From positions 41,473,061 through 41,537,060 of the forward strand of contig OX638369.1 of NCBI GenBank assembly GCA_951812925.1: DNA of 64,000 nucleotides. Reading direction: 5' to 3'. The translations under genes were made by a program, and so were the position numbers. This document shows positions 23,681 through 35,185 of the stretch, in pieces. The stretch is from Calliopum simillimum (Eukaryota > Arthropoda > Insecta > Diptera > Lauxaniidae). Position 1 is the first letter of the stretch, and each line of letters opens with the position of its first letter. The notes beneath the pieces were generated by a model. It ran no database searches, was not told where the DNA came from, and saw only the letters and a program-made list of their open reading frames with translations.

Positions 23681-24563
23681 GGGGAGATGTGCGTACCTTG
23701 GTCCAAGTGTACCTCGGTTCGAGTGCCGTTTGCCACTCAACAGCTGCACTTGTACGATAATGTTCTTCTATGGAATTTTCCACTCATACCGGTGGCTCAT
23801 ATTAGTTGACTTCAGACCGTCAAGCTGTATGCGTGTATAAAAAGCGACGGAAAAGGTGTTTTTTGTGTAAAAAAATTTGTTTTTGGAGTAAACTACGAAA
23901 CATTTTGTGAGAAACTTACTTGAAATACTTCAGTTTTATAACATCAGGAAGGAAGTTTAGTTATTGTTTTAAGCTTTTAGTGTGTTTTAGATGTATTTTC
24001 ATTAATATATGTTATGGGTGTTGACAGTTTTTAAAACATGCTGTCTGTGTGTACCTTGGACCTATGCTTATTGACCAGGAAGCCTTTTTCGACGAGCAAC
24101 AAGGAAGCCATAATCGCCTCTTAATATAATAGTATTATTATTATTTACGTGATTGATGTATTTATTTGCAATAATTTTTGTTTAATTAATTGTTTTTTAC
24201 TAAATGCACTTTTTTGTGTTCTAATTTTTGTTTATGAAATTTTTTTTTTTTTATTGAAAAAAATGTTACTTTTGATTACATAATAAATAGTTCTTTCATA
24301 ATTTATTACCTAAATAGAATGTATTTTCTTTTATTTTTAATAGTCCAAGGTACACTTGCATGGTGTACCTTGGACCGTTTGAGATTGCAACGGAAAAAGT
24401 AATATTTCTACTCAATGGTAAGACATAGAAATATCATTGTCACGTCATTTGATGCTGCAAGCATTGTAGAAATATAACCTAATCAAAAAACTAAAGAAAC
24501 TTTTTTGGAAAATCCAGCACATTGAAAAAACTGAAAAGCGGACCAAGGTACACACATCTCCCC
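23681..24563. mobile_element. TA-flanked inverted-repeat element (GGGGAGATGTG ends)
   Basis: Left end GGGGAGATGTGCGTACCTTG and right end CAAGGTACACACATCTCCCC are complementary but for one base, flanked by TA on both sides. The word GTACCTTGGWCC recurs internally (24051, 24365) and in the complement (24341). A short frame near 24060-24120 reads TDQEAFFDEQQGSHNRLLI and could be the tail of a lost transposase. The TA site suggests the Tc1/mariner/pogo superfamily. Confidence 0.65.
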
Positions 24564-24789
24564 TATGCCATTTTCTACGTCATTTTGAATTGTTGCACGA
24601 CAAAAAAACGGCCCAAATAGTGATGAGCAAACAAAGACCGACACTATAGTCTTGGTCTTGGACATAGAGCATTGTTCTTGGACATTAAGTCTTGAAAAAA
24701 TTTCAAAAGATTATTGAATTTTAAAATTCTCCAAACATAATTTTCCCATAGTAGTTGGACTTTTAAGATGCAAATTTCGTATTTAGGAT

Positions 24790-25865
24790 GATTTTGTGTT
24801 TCAAAAGAGCACGGCACACTTACTCACTATGTACAACTAGAGTTTTCCTTCCGGCCAAAACTCGAACATTTCGGTTTGAATTTAAAAAGAACACTCAACT
24901 GTTAACTAAAGCAAACAATATTACCATGTCCATTAGAACGAGTCGATTTTGTATGAAGCAAAAAAAAAAAAAATAATCATCCCAAAACCGACTCAAAAGT
25001 TAGGAGGAATCTTAAAAACGATATCTGCATAATTTTCAACAAATTTATCAAATTGTGTTCTCAGCTGCTAAGCTCACGTTTGTCAGCAAAATGTTAGATT
25101 TACTTAAAACCAAGGCATCTACGAAAAAATTTCATACAACGTAAAATGCTCAGAATCCTTCAAAGGTTTGGTATGAATTTTTTAAAAATTTTTGGTTTTA
25201 TTTTTTTTGCCCATATTTTTAAAAATTATAAAATAGCTCAAAAAACTCTGAAAAAATTTACACGTACATATTATTTGGACAATTCCAAGTATTTTTTGCC
25301 GTATTCAATTATTCGGAAGACCACTTGATTTTGAGTAAAAATCGTTTTCCGGCCTCGTTATTAAAAAACGTAAAAAAATAAATTTTTGGAACCGAATATT
25401 ATCTATATCCAAGAAAAAAATAATATTTTGAACGCCAGAATTTTTGTAAGAACATAATCTTTATTTTTAATGAAAAAAAAAGTTATGACCAAAAAACTTT
25501 TTTTTTTTAGCCAAAACAGGCCTTCAGTAGAATCAAAACTGCAGCATTGGTTTTTCTCAGAATGAAAAAAATAAAATATGCAGATATCGTTTTTAAGAGT
25601 CCCTCTAACTTTTGAGTCAGCTTCCAGATGAATCCAAATTGCGACCCGGTCTGATATCCGTATATTTTCTCTTTAGTGGCGTGGCAAAGCCGATTTAAAA
25701 ACATAAAGATCATTTTGTTGTTCCTTAGTGTTTACCCTGCCTGCATACCAAATTTCATAAAAATCGATGAAGTGGTTTAGCCATGAGAGCGTTCTCTTCC
25801 ATTTAGGGGCGTGACACCGCCCACTTGGAAAAATAATGGTCATTTTATAGTTCCTTAATACTTAC
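24790..25865. repeat. GGGCGTGGC-type repeat, left part
   Basis: The section 24828-24900 (CTAGAGTTTTCCTTCCGGCC, then AACTCGAACATTTCGG) matches 16430-16490. The section 25670-25865 repeats TTTAGTGGCGTGGC, ACCAAATTTCATAAAAATCG and GGGGCGTGACACCGCCCAC. It is interrupted by the palindrome at 24990-25618 and by the hAT at 25866, and resumes at 28436. Confidence 0.55.
24990..25618. mobile_element. 629-bp palindromic MITE (GACTCAAAAGTTAG ends)
   Basis: The left end GACTCAAAAGTTAGGAGGAA and the following TCTTAAAAACGATATCTGCA are mirrored at the right end (CGTTTTTAAGAGTCCCTCTA then ACTTTTGAGTC). This gives an inverted repeat of nearly 50 bp at the termini. The interior is AT-rich and non-coding. No clear target duplication was found. 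Confidence 0.6.
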
Positions 25866-25979
25866 TAGGGATTTCAGTCCCGGGATCCCGGGATCCCGGT
25901 ATTCGAGCCTTTTTGCAGTCCCGAAAATCCCGGGATTAGTGCTACCAATCCCGGGATTTCTTTTGTAAGTTTTTTAGGT

Positions 25980-27087
25980 TAGAAAAATTGTTAGAATGTT
26001 CCAAAAATCACCAACAAAAGACTTACAATATTATGGTTAAATTGAACATAATAAAGAGCTGAAGTTAATCTTAGATTGCAAAACGAGATGGAGTAGTCTT
26101 TTAGATATGCTGCAGCGCTTTATGATGCTTGAGAGTAGCATAAAAACAGCTTGTATTGACTTAAAGGTTTCTTCGATCCACTGTAGCGAATTTAAAATTA
26201 TTAAACAATTAGCTCGTAATCTTCAACCAATCAAAATCACTTTTGATATTATAAAGAAAGAAAATCTGCTTTGAGTAATATCATTTTTACTAAAAGGCAC
26301 ATTCAGACTAGTTCTCTTATGGTTTTCTGTATGATTTTTTCTCTGACTGTCAATTTTTTATTGTTTTTAATTTATATTGTTGAAATTGTTTTAATTTTTT
26401 ATTTTTCAAACAACATTTAAAAATTTGAAAACTCCTGTGACTTCTATTTTCAAATAGACTCAAATCTAATGCCAAAATAACTCATATGAGTTTTCTTCTG
26501 ATAAATTATTTGTGTAATAAATGTACATTCCTATATCAGAGTTGCCATATTTGACAACTCATACGAGTTTCTGTATGACTTCTCAGATAGTCTGAAGCGG
26601 CTTCAAGCTCGTGGAAGGGATTTTATCTGACATTTTTTAATTCTTGATAAGTCCCAATAATGACTTCTGTAAAGCTCTATCTTTAAATCGCGTTAAAGTG
26701 GAGATAAAACGTATTCTCTCCAGATTTGAAACTGAAACTTCTTGAGAAATTGAGGACAATAGCCATAGAGTTAAAGTAAACTCATCAATAAACTTGAAAG
26801 AAAAATTAAATCTAGTTTTGAATACCACTTCAAAAAATATGTTTTCTAGAAAGTCTTATAATTTATCCAACTCTTTAGGGAAAGAAATTGTTATATTTTG
26901 TAATGTGGTGATAGGGGTTATTTCCTCCAGAAAACTTTCGATTATCTTTCTTCAATTGAACCAACAAGTGTTGAATCAGAAAGATGCTTTTCGTGTGCAG
27001 GTTATATATGTAATAAATTTAGATCTAAATTGGATGATAAAATAATAAATGCTTTAATTTTTCTAAAATCATATTTTAATAATAAGT
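25980..27087 (+). pseudogene. hAT transposase relic, interrupted
   Basis: The plus strand reads RKIVRMFQKSPTKDLQYYG, then EHNKELKLILDCKTRWSSLL and DMLQRFMMLESSIK. DCKTRWxSLLxML is a conserved hAT transposase block. After an interruption at 26297-26601 and a degenerate stretch, the C-terminal dimerisation region appears at about 26948-27087 in frame: SSIEPTSVESERCFSCAGYI, then NKFRSKLDDKIINALIFLKS and YFNNK before a TAA stop. Stops after YYG and after KKENLL, and frameshifts in the middle, make it inactive. The N-terminal BED zinc finger is not recognisable. Confidence 0.8.
26297..26601. mobile_element. 305-bp MITE nested in hAT transposase
   Basis: The left end GCACATTCAGACTAGTTCTC and the right end GATAGTCTGAAGCGGC are imperfect complements (CWTCAGACTA core). 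They are followed inside by TTTCTGTATGA on both sides. The segment interrupts the hAT transposase frame. The target duplication is unclear. Confidence 0.5.
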
Positions 27088-27201
27088 AATAAAACTGATT
27101 AAAACAAAAGTTAATTCTTCCAAGTCCAACACTTGTTAAAACTTTGATCTCACTATTTTATATAATTAAATATGTATGATATTTTATATATCAATAAATT
27201 A

Positions 27202-28097
27202 GAGCGCTATAGTCCTATCTCCACTTTTTGCGATTTTTGTAGTTATGGTATCCTTGTGGGCTTCTTTACCGAGTGGAAATCTGTGGGATGTCAAAATACC
27301 ACTAAAATTATATGTAAATCTTGCTTTTTCGTGTAATAAACTTTGCATTTGCTGTTAAACCACTTCAGATATAGCTTTCATACTTCTGGCATAACTTTAT
27401 TGAACCTTTTTGTACAAGAAAACCACATTAGTGCAAAACTGAAAAATTTCCACTTTCGTGAATCTGGCCTAAGAGTGACTATGTTTTTAGTGGAAACATT
27501 TTTTTTTTTTTCACCCAAACGTCAGAACCAGAAATTTTTGAAAATTTCTTGTTTTTTCCATGATTCGAAAAAAAATAATTTTTCATGTCTCTGAAATCAT
27601 TTAAAGGATATGGATGAGATGTGGTATGTGTATTAAGAGTCAGGGGACAAATAATGTCTAAGGGAACAATGGGCGTTCCCACGTCCTTAAAAAAGTATCA
27701 TACCTCTGAAACTATCTAATACACATAGATGAGTTTTGATGCGCATATAAATTGCATCGGAACAATTTACATTCATTGGTTTAATTGGAAATGCTCTGCC
27801 CTCCGTACAAAAGAAGGTATCGCAATGCACACTGGGAAATGCTAGTCGCTCATAAAATTTACTAAATGTGTCGTTTATTTGAATAGTAGTGTATTTCCAT
27901 ATAATTTTTTAAATTGATTTTGTTAAAATTTAATAAAATTAGTTTTTAACACAAAATTATGTTAAAATATACTAAGGTAAAATTATTGCATGAATAGTTT
28001 TTTTCAAAATCGCAGCCAATTCTAAATAACCACTGTTTGAATCATTCTTTTTGCATTTCCCAATAATTGAAAAAATGGAGATAGAACTATAACGCTC
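27202..28097. mobile_element. TA-flanked inverted-repeat element in hAT 3' region
   Basis: The left end GAGCGCTATAGTCCTATCTC and right end GAGATAGAACTATAACGCTC are complementary with two mismatches, and TA flanks both sides. Inside, 27480-27730 is a copy of the ATATCTCTGAAACTATCTAA-type repeat also present at 2930 and 9780, so this element carries or was hit by that family. No ORF. Confidence 0.65.
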
Positions 28098-28435
28098 TAA
28101 GGTATCGATATGTATTTAACTAAGCATATAATGCAGCAATGTACCTTTATGCTTGTTTGTGAAGTAAATAAATATGTATGAATTTTTGTTTTCTATAAAA
28201 GGCGTGAATTGCTTAATAAAATGTACCTGCTTTAAGAAATTGTTCTTTTTTAAATAAAATATCTTTGTAGGGGTATATAAGACAAAATATTAGGAATTTT
28301 TAATACTAAATTCTGTTCTATTTACGAAGAAAACAAAATTCATACAAATCCCGAAAAATCCCGGGATCCCGGGATTCAAAAATTTCTGATCCCGAAATCC
28401 CGGGATCGCAAAAAGTCCAAAAATTGGAATCCCTA

Positions 28436-29427
28436 GTACTTACCCTATCTGCATACCCAATTTCATAAAAATCGATACAGCTGCTTAGCCGTGAGAGCAG
28501 TTTTTCCATTCATTTAAGGGCGTGGCACCGGCAACTTTTAAAAAAATTAAAGTTCTATGCATTGCTCTTCTATGCAAGCTTTCGAACAAAAAATAAAATC
28601 AAGCGAATATGATGAGATTTAGGCAAAGAAACAGTTACTGAACCGATTTTGTTTATGGGACGTTTCACGTCAACTATGCCACCTCGCTGCCCAAAATCTA
28701 GTGCGTCTAAATTAGTCATATGGTAGTTTTTTTTTGTTAAAGTGTTTGCTTTTGAATGCCGAGTGCTTTTTGAAAAAAACAATATGGCGACAAGAAAGAT
28801 GAGTATTTGGAAGAAATCATAAAGTTGATGCATTTATCAGATTATATCTCACAAACGATACCAGATAATTTGGTAAAATTTTGCAACTCGAGATCTCGTG
28901 AAACAATCTTGTAACGAGCTAAAAGTGAGTCACTTACTTAAAGTGACACGCCCACTTTTTAAATTTTTGTGAATTGAATTTAATATATCTCGAAAGCGAT
29001 TTAAACGATTTTGATAAAAAGCTAGTATCACTTATTAATAAAGATCAGTATTTATTTGTAGAGTGTCAAAAAATTATTTAGTCTCGCATATGGGCGTGGC
29101 TCCGCTTACAAAACTTTAATGCGTTGTAGTAATAGAATTAATAAAGTTATTTTTCTGAAATTGAGTACATTGAGCCTACTACATATGAAGTACTCCTGAG
29201 CAAAAAATAGGCGAAATATCACCAGTGGGAGTAGTACCTCTCGTACAGGTGAAATACGTTAATTGGTATAACTCAAAAACTATTTAAAATATTTTGATTC
29301 AATTTCGTTGGGAGGTGTGAATTATAAATACCTTGAAATAAACAAAAAAGTAGAATGCATTAAATGAGTGCCATTCTCACTCTTTATCAATTGAAAATTT
29401 TAACTCAATTTTTCCCAAAAAGGTTGC
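28436..29427. repeat. GGGCGTGGC-type repeat, right part
   Basis: This resumes the repeat broken by the hAT: CATACCCAATTTCATAAAAA, then a CGTGAGAGCAG word and AAGGGCGTGGCACCGGC. Further GGGCGTGG and ACACGCCCACTTTTTAAA phrases occur at 28950 and 29092. The class is unknown and no coding region is visible. Confidence 0.5.
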
Positions 29428-30361
29428 CATTGATCTTCAAAAAAAAATTGGATGATGCTTACCCTAGGGCTAAGAGGCATGTTAACAGATCGTATAGACT
29501 TATTAAAGGGCGTGACATTGCCTAAAAATTTGATCAATACATATCGATACGTCCAACGTAAAAGTTGGTAACTCAAAAATCGTAGTTTTTAGTTATGATC
29601 ACTTTTGTATTGTTTTCGTTAAAACAAGAAAACCAAAAATAAAAATTGAATAAATACTTTTAAAATCTGTAGATAAAATAAAGGTTTTTTGACTATTAAG
29701 TCGTTGTCACTATTTCAAATTGATTTACAGAGATATTAACAATTTCAACTTATAATTTGTATAAAATGAATACATATGAGTTGTAAATCTAGTTACCAAC
29801 TAATGTTCTCTTTCAGTTCTATGAGGAAAGTTGGTAACTTAACTTGCCAATTAGCTCTAAAAATATTTTACGGGCATTACGTTGGTATGTAGGACTTACA
29901 ACCACTGAATTTTAAAGAAAAATTGACTTATAACTTTGTAAGTTAAGTTACCAACGCAATTTGTCATTTTTGTCCCGTGCATAAGTTATCAACTTAAGTT
30001 GCCAAGCTTTTGCATGGAGACCTCATTAAAATAAACTTAGGTTGTAACTACAAAAATTGCACCCAGCTCTTCAAATTTCAAGCTAGAGGTACCAAAATTT
30101 GACACAAGATGGAGTCTAATGCGCAGATTTCGAAAGTAAAAAGTTGGTAACATGAGTTACAAACTTTTACGTTGGATGTATCGATATAAAGTTTGCTACA
30201 TACAAGATTAAAAGTATTTTACTTGCACTTTATTATTGCTCTTTTTAAATCACATAAATGATTTTTAGGCAATGTCACGCCCTTTTACAAGTCTATACAA
30301 TCTGTTAACATGCCTCTTATATCTGGGGTAAGCATCATCCAACTTTTTTTGAAGATCAATG
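29428..30361. mobile_element. Inverted-repeat element with ~110-bp arms, host of a nested element
   Basis: The left arm (29428-29535) reads CATTGATCTTC, GGATGATGCTTACCC, GAGGCATGTTAACAGATCGT and GGGCGTGACATTGCC. It is mirrored at 30258-30361. Most of the interior is the element at 29544-30184. Confidence 0.65.
29544..30184. mobile_element. 641-bp element with GTTGGTAAC terminal and internal repeats
   Basis: The ends TCGATACGTCCAACGTAAAA and TTTTACGTTGGATGTATCGA are complementary, flanked by TA. The word AGTTGGTAACT and its complement recur at least six times (29571, 29788, 29830, 29945, 29986, 30142). The same terminus occurs at 692/2493. Non-coding. Confidence 0.7.
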
Positions 30362-30785
30362 ACCATGAAGATCACGACTAATATTTATTCCAAAAGATGA
30401 AAAAAGAGCCACATGAAAAAAAAATTGTATAACGATTACTAAGTCAAATAAGCACTTTCGGCCTATTTTGATGCTAAAGACAAAATGATTTTTTTGCGAT
30501 GGTATAACTAAGTTACTTAAAAAATCTGAAAAATGCAAAAGGGTTAAAAAATAATACATGTAAAAGAAAATGCAAGTTTGCATTTATATTTCTACTAATT
30601 ACTTCACATTCATAGATTACCTAAACTGAAAAGCGGCCTTGGTCTAGATGACCAAACAAAACCAAAGCCAATACCATAGCAGTTTTGACCTTGTAATTTT
30701 ATCAGCGTCTTAGGGGCTTGTCTCGAAGAACTACCAAGTCCACGACTCAAGATCAAGACTAATTTTGCCCATCACTTGCCCCAAA

Positions 30786-31474
30786 TTGGTGAGATTATTG
30801 TTAATTAAATCTCTATGTGGGAGAGGGGCATCGCTTATTTTTTTATCTCTAGGCCTTCTCCTTAGTAGCACTAACACATTTCACACACTAATTTTGAGTG
30901 CTTTGTGGCCATAAATCGGTTTTGATACTTATATAATTTCATCCTTTGCATAGAGACTAAATACGTTCTCTTCAAAGTATCATAGTTCGGAAAGTAAGAG
31001 TCTATTGAAAGTTCGAATGTATATTAAGATAATGAAATGTATTGCTATTTGATGCACTTAAAAACAAAAATTCACTGTTTCCTTTAGTTCCCCCATAAGC
31101 CTGGAAACCGCATTTTCTCCAACTTCAAGCAAGGATATCTTGAAATGATTCAGGTATTTTGATAGTTCAGAGTATGCAGTCAGATTTAGCATCAAAAAGA
31201 ACTAAAAACTGCATTCCTTTTTTTTTTTTCGTTTTTGGCTAAATGTATCGAGCTAAAAGAAGCCCATGTCTAGAAATGCAACACTATTTTATCGAAAAAA
31301 ATGTATCATATTTAAGCACCTTCGAACTTATCAAACAGCGCTCGTATATAAAATTATTCCAGTAACAGTTTGCCCAATTTTTGGGGAAAGTGCTTTCTCC
31401 AGGAATTGTTGCTTGAATGAGAACATTTTTGACAGAAAAACCAACATCTTCAAACAAAAAAAAAAAAAACTAGT
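30786..31474. other. No gene recognised
   Basis: AT-rich sequence. The section 31090-31230 shares scattered words with 37050-37150 (AAGGATATCT) but is too diverged to define a family. No ORF of interest. Confidence 0.4.
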
Positions 31475-32036
31475 AAGGGTGTTACCTTTGGCCTGGCCAA
31501 ACATTAAATACCCTACACAGCAGTATTTTGAAAATTTTGCTAATATGGGAAGTGCCACGCCCTCCGAATCCACCCAGTTTTTTCTCAGAGTTTGCATTTA
31601 TAGTTCTTAGTATTTAAGTGAAATTTGGTTGGATTATCTGAATAAAAGTTTTCAGAATAGCGTTTTGAAGCTTTTGCTTATATGGGAGGAGCCACGCCCT
31701 CCTGTCCGATTTTATCCAGTTTTTGCTTAAAGCTTGCATTTATAGTTTTTAATGTCCCGAGCTAACTTTGACGATGGAGGCTGTGTACCAAATTTCATTG
31801 AATTATCTTGCTTAGTTTTCCCAAAAAATGTATTTCCACACACAGCCGTTACCCAGCCAGCCAGCCAGCCAGCCACCCAGCCAGCCAGCCTGCCAGCCAG
31901 ACAGACGGACATGGCTATATTGACTCAGGAGGTGACGCTGATCAAGAATATATATACTTTTCCATATCTGCCACGCCTCCTTCTCTGCGTTACAAACGGA
32001 AGGATAAAGTGAATATACCCTGGGTGTAGGGTATAA
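31475..32036 (+). mobile_element. mini-me/Helentron-like repeat, copy 1
   Basis: The copy holds two diverged internal units (TATGGGAAGTGCCACGCCCT and TATGGGAGGAGCCACGCCCT), then ACCAAATTTCATTGAATTAT. A (CAGC)n microsatellite at 31853-31910 ends in CAGACAGACGGACATGGC, followed by TGATCAAGAATATATATACT and a 3' end GAATATACCCTGGGTGTAGG. A GTCY/CAGC microsatellite next to GATCAAGAATATATATAC is the layout of the dipteran mini-me elements, since linked to Helentron-type rolling-circle transposons. Two further copies lie at 42315 and 60475. Confidence 0.65.
31853..31910. repeat. (CAGC)n microsatellite with GACAGACGG tail
   Basis: About ten CAGC/CAGA tetranucleotides with a few variants, within the mini-me-like element. 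The translation SQPASQPAS seen in all frames is a by-product. Confidence 0.9.
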
Positions 32037-32039
32037 TTA

Positions 32040-33510
32040 TTAAGCATACCATATACCACAACAGTTGTGCTTTAAAACAATTTGAAATTCTGGAAAAAAC
32101 ATGCTTTTTTGTGAAATTTTAAATTTTTTTCCTTTGTTAAAAATTTTTAAAATTGCTTTCATTATACGAGTACGAGTTGATGAAAAACACGTTACGGGAC
32201 TTGAATCCTGATCAGGTTTTGAGCGCTATAAACAAAAGATTTTCATAATTAAAGTTTTGAGCATTTTTTTTAAAGCTCAAGACACAAAAAATCATAAAAT
32301 TTTTGTTACACGAGCCACAGGTTAAAAAACCGGTTTTAGGCAAAATAAAAAATACGTGTTGAGTCAAACTGACTAAAGACCCATAGCAAAAAGTTTTAGC
32401 TCACGATGGTCCACCTGAAAGTGGAATCATTGAATCTGTCATATACAGATACTAAAATATATTCTCCAAAAAAAAAAAAAAGAAACAAAAGTTTTCTTAA
32501 GTTCATTCAGACATTTATGATTCCGAACGCATTATTAAAATAAAATTAAAAATCTTAAATTAAGTAAGATGCTTTGCATGATGAAGATAACGCTTGGCAT
32601 TAATAACAAAGATTTATACAAATATTGCTCAAGCAACAGACTTTCTGCTAAAGGGCCAATTAAAATCATAATTGCATGAATAAAAGTTTTAATTTGTTTA
32701 CTCAGAGATAACATTTATTTAGTAATGCAGAAATAAATAATATTACTGCGAATGAGTAGTTACGTATAAGCACCTAATAATAAGGAAATGTTTAAAGTCT
32801 AATAAGACACATTTTCTGTATTTCCTTCTTAATTTATAACTTACACAAATAACACTTTTTGCTTTCTACATGCAAAGTAAAGCTACTCAAGTATGCAAAT
32901 GAAAAACATACACGTACGTCGAGTTATGTTTTCAAAAGAATTTAAACCTTAGATAATCCCGTGTGGGAAGAATTTTCAAAGTGACAAAAAACAAATTTTA
33001 AAAATTGTGTTTTTCAGAAATTGCAAGTAAAGGTCATAGTTTTTTGAAAGTAAGACCATTAGAATTGATATTCAAAAAATTCTAACTAAGTCTTTAACTT
33101 ATCAACAAAAATGAAAATTTCCCAGCATTTATCATTAGATCTACTTAAGCTATGAGAAAAGTATTAATGTGAAATTCTGGGCCTCACATCAACTTCAGTC
33201 AAAACTGGCCAAATTGGTCCTAAGTAGCATAAGTGAAAAACAATATGACTGTTTTAAGAAAAGCTAATTTATTACAACAGAAGGGACAAAGAATAGAATT
33301 TAGAAAAAAAGAGTTTTGATCGATACATTAGAAAAAAATGCAAAGAATTTGCAAAAAACAGTATTTTCGTTAAAGAATTACACCAAAGCATCAACTGCTA
33401 ATTTTTTTTATTAAGAAAACCGTCTTTTTTAGTTAATTGATTATGTTCTAAAAAAATACGGCAAAAAGAAACTAAAACGTTTACGAGTTTTTATTACATA
33501 AATCGGTCTA
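32040..33510. other. No gene recognised
   Basis: AT-rich with A runs near 32467 and 33305. No inverted repeats, RNA genes or protein-like ORFs were identified. Confidence 0.4.
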
Positions 33511-34001
33511 TGGGTCATTTAAGAAGAAAAAACCGCGGAGCGCTATTAAATTAGAGGGTGAAAATCGAAGAGGGAAGGGGGAATATACCCTTTACAGTTT
33601 TTTCCACATAAGTATCTCGCGAAAGAAGCAAAATTTCGATATATGGGAAACTTTTTACAGAGAATAAAATCTCACATCAAAATAGCTTACATACGAAATT
33701 AAAAAAAAAAAAATTGCTTATGCCAAAAATGTTGAAACCAAAAAAAAAAACAATTCGAATTCTTGTGTTTTTTTTTTTACTCTTTTGCCTTTAACTTTTT
33801 TTTATTATTTTAAATAAGCTATTTTGGTGGGAAATTTAATTCTCTACTAAAAGTTTTCTAAAGAAAATATCGAAATTTTACTTTGTTCTCTAGATACATA
33901 TATTGAAAAAACTGTAAAGGTTGGATTTTGGCCCCTCTCTCCCCGATTTCCACCCTCGAATTTAATAGGACTCGGAGGTTTGTTCTTCTGAAATGACCCA
34001 C
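33511..34001. mobile_element. TA-flanked palindromic MITE (TGGGTCATTT ends)
   Basis: The left end TGGGTCATTTAAGAAGAAAA and the mirror right end (CTTCTGAAATGACCCAC) are flanked by TA. Arms of about 110 bp follow with GCTATTAAATTAGAGGGTG, CTTTACAGTTTTTTCC and complements. The left arm and centre resemble 16760-16880 plus 17545-17650, so that locus is a half or diverged copy. Confidence 0.7.
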
Positions 34002-34129
34002 TAACCGATTTCAGTAATAAAAACACGTTAAAATCTTAGTTCTTTTTTGTCATGATTTTTACGACCTAATCAATAGACTAAAGTAGTCGTGACATATCTT
34101 CGTTTTGACATATTATGACATCCGTAATT

Positions 34130-34330
34130 CCATACTAATATTATAAATGAGAAAGTAATTCTGTCTGTCTGTCCATAATCTTTAGATAAAATTTGGTATG
34201 GAGATAGTTTTAGAGCCTAGAAAGGACATGGTATAGTCTTTATCTAAAATCTACCCTCAAGGGGGCGAAAAGGAAGTGGAAGTTTGTATGAAAAATAATT
34301 TTGTGTGTGCGTTTGAAGCATAATCATTCA
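34130..34330. repeat. Possible Helitron-type fragment (TACTAATATTATAAATG)
   Basis: The phrase CATACTAATATTATAAATGA followed by a TCTGTCTGTCTGTCC microsatellite resembles a terminus I associate with insect Helitron-like repeats. There is no other support. It directly precedes the minisatellite at 34393. Confidence 0.3.
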
Positions 34331-34392
34331 GAAACAATTCCGCCAATTGAGCTAAGGTTTTGGCACTGAGTATGGGAAGGTTTTTGTGTTAT

Positions 34393-34830
34393 ACACGAAG
34401 GTTTTCGAAGGTCACAGAAAGGCTTCTTAGTCAAAACGAAGAATAACTAGGTATACTAGGTTTGCATCTATGACGAACTATCACCTAGCCCTTAACTTAT
34501 AGTTTTTTGGTAGACCCGAAGATCAGCCAAAGGCTTTGTAGTCAAAACGAAGAATATCTAGGTACACTAGAGGAATTAAATCTATGGCGAACTATCAACT
34601 AGCCTTCATTGATGATTTTCTGGTAAGCCCGAATGATTGCGAAGGTCAGCCGAAGGCTTCGTAGTCAAAACGAAGAATATATAGGTATAATAGATAGATA
34701 TAATAGAGGGATAGCATCTATGACAAACAATCAGCTAGCCTTAACTGATAGTTTTCTGGGAAATCCGAAGGTTTGCGAAGGTCTCCCGAAGGCTTCATGT
34801 CAAAGCCAAGGACATCTAGATACATTTAGA
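34393..34830. repeat. Minisatellite, four ~111-136-bp units (family A)
   Basis: Units carry GGCTTCGTAGTCAAAACGAA, GAATATCTAGGTACACTAGA, then CTATGRCGAACTATCAACTA and GATAGTTTTCTGG. The GGCTT word starts at about 34421, 34532, 34655 and 34791. The same family occurs in reverse orientation at 47225-47530. Confidence 0.75.
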
Positions 34831-35185
34831 GTTTTACGATACCTTTGGACTTTTACCAATATCTAAGATATTTTTCGATACTTCATACCTTTTGCCAATT
34901 TCTTTGATGTATTTCAATATTTTTCAATCTTTTTGGGCTTTTATCGATATTATGGATATTTTACTATATCTTCGGACTTATAACGACATTTCAGATGTTT
35001 TTCGATACTTTTGGACTTTCACCGATATTTTAGAAGATTTTTGATGTATTTGAACTTTTACCGACTTTTTCGATGTATTTCAATAATTTTCGATTTTTTG
35101 GAATTTTACCGATATATTTGATATTTTTCGATATAATCGTCATTTAAGATGTTTTCCAGTTTTTTGGACTTTTGCCGATCTTCAG
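34831..35185. repeat. Degenerate tandem repeat (TTTTCGATACTTTTGGACTT)
   Basis: At least six imperfect units combine a TTTCGATA word, TTTGGACTTTTACCGATAT and GATGTATTTCAATA. Period is about 50-60 bp. It directly follows minisatellite family A. Confidence 0.65.

Larger units (their letters stand above)
25866..28435 (+). mobile_element. Second hAT element, CCCGGGAT-rich ends
   Basis: The left end starts TAGGGATTTCAGTCCCGGGA and the right end finishes TTGGAATCCCTA. Flanking 8-bp repeats ATACTTAC (25858-25865) and GTACTTAC (28436-28443) match at 7 of 8 positions. Both ends carry several copies of the word ATCCCGGGAT, itself palindromic and a likely subterminal binding site. The insertion splits the GGGCGTGGC repeat exactly between CTTAC and CCTATCTGCATACC. 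A plus-strand transposase relic, a MITE and a TA-flanked element lie inside. Confidence 0.8.
24618..30777. mobile_element. Outer hAT-like element of a 6.2-kb transposon nest
   Basis: The left end TAGTGATGAGCAAAC (24618) and the right end TTTTGCCCATCACTT (to 30777) are complementary hAT-style termini. They are flanked by 8-bp repeats GGCCCAAA (24610-24617) and GCCCCAAA (30778-30785), 7 of 8 matching. Both termini are followed inside by recurring GTCTTG(G) words (24653-24695; 30725-30765 in complement). No transposase belonging to this element was seen. The interior is occupied by the GGGCGTGGC repeat and several nested elements. Part of the interior could be separate insertions rather than original cargo. 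Confidence 0.55.

Noticed and set aside
31727..32029. ORFs with Pro-Ala-Ser-Gln repeats on both strands
   Set aside because: They are translations of the CAGC microsatellite in the mini-me-like element.
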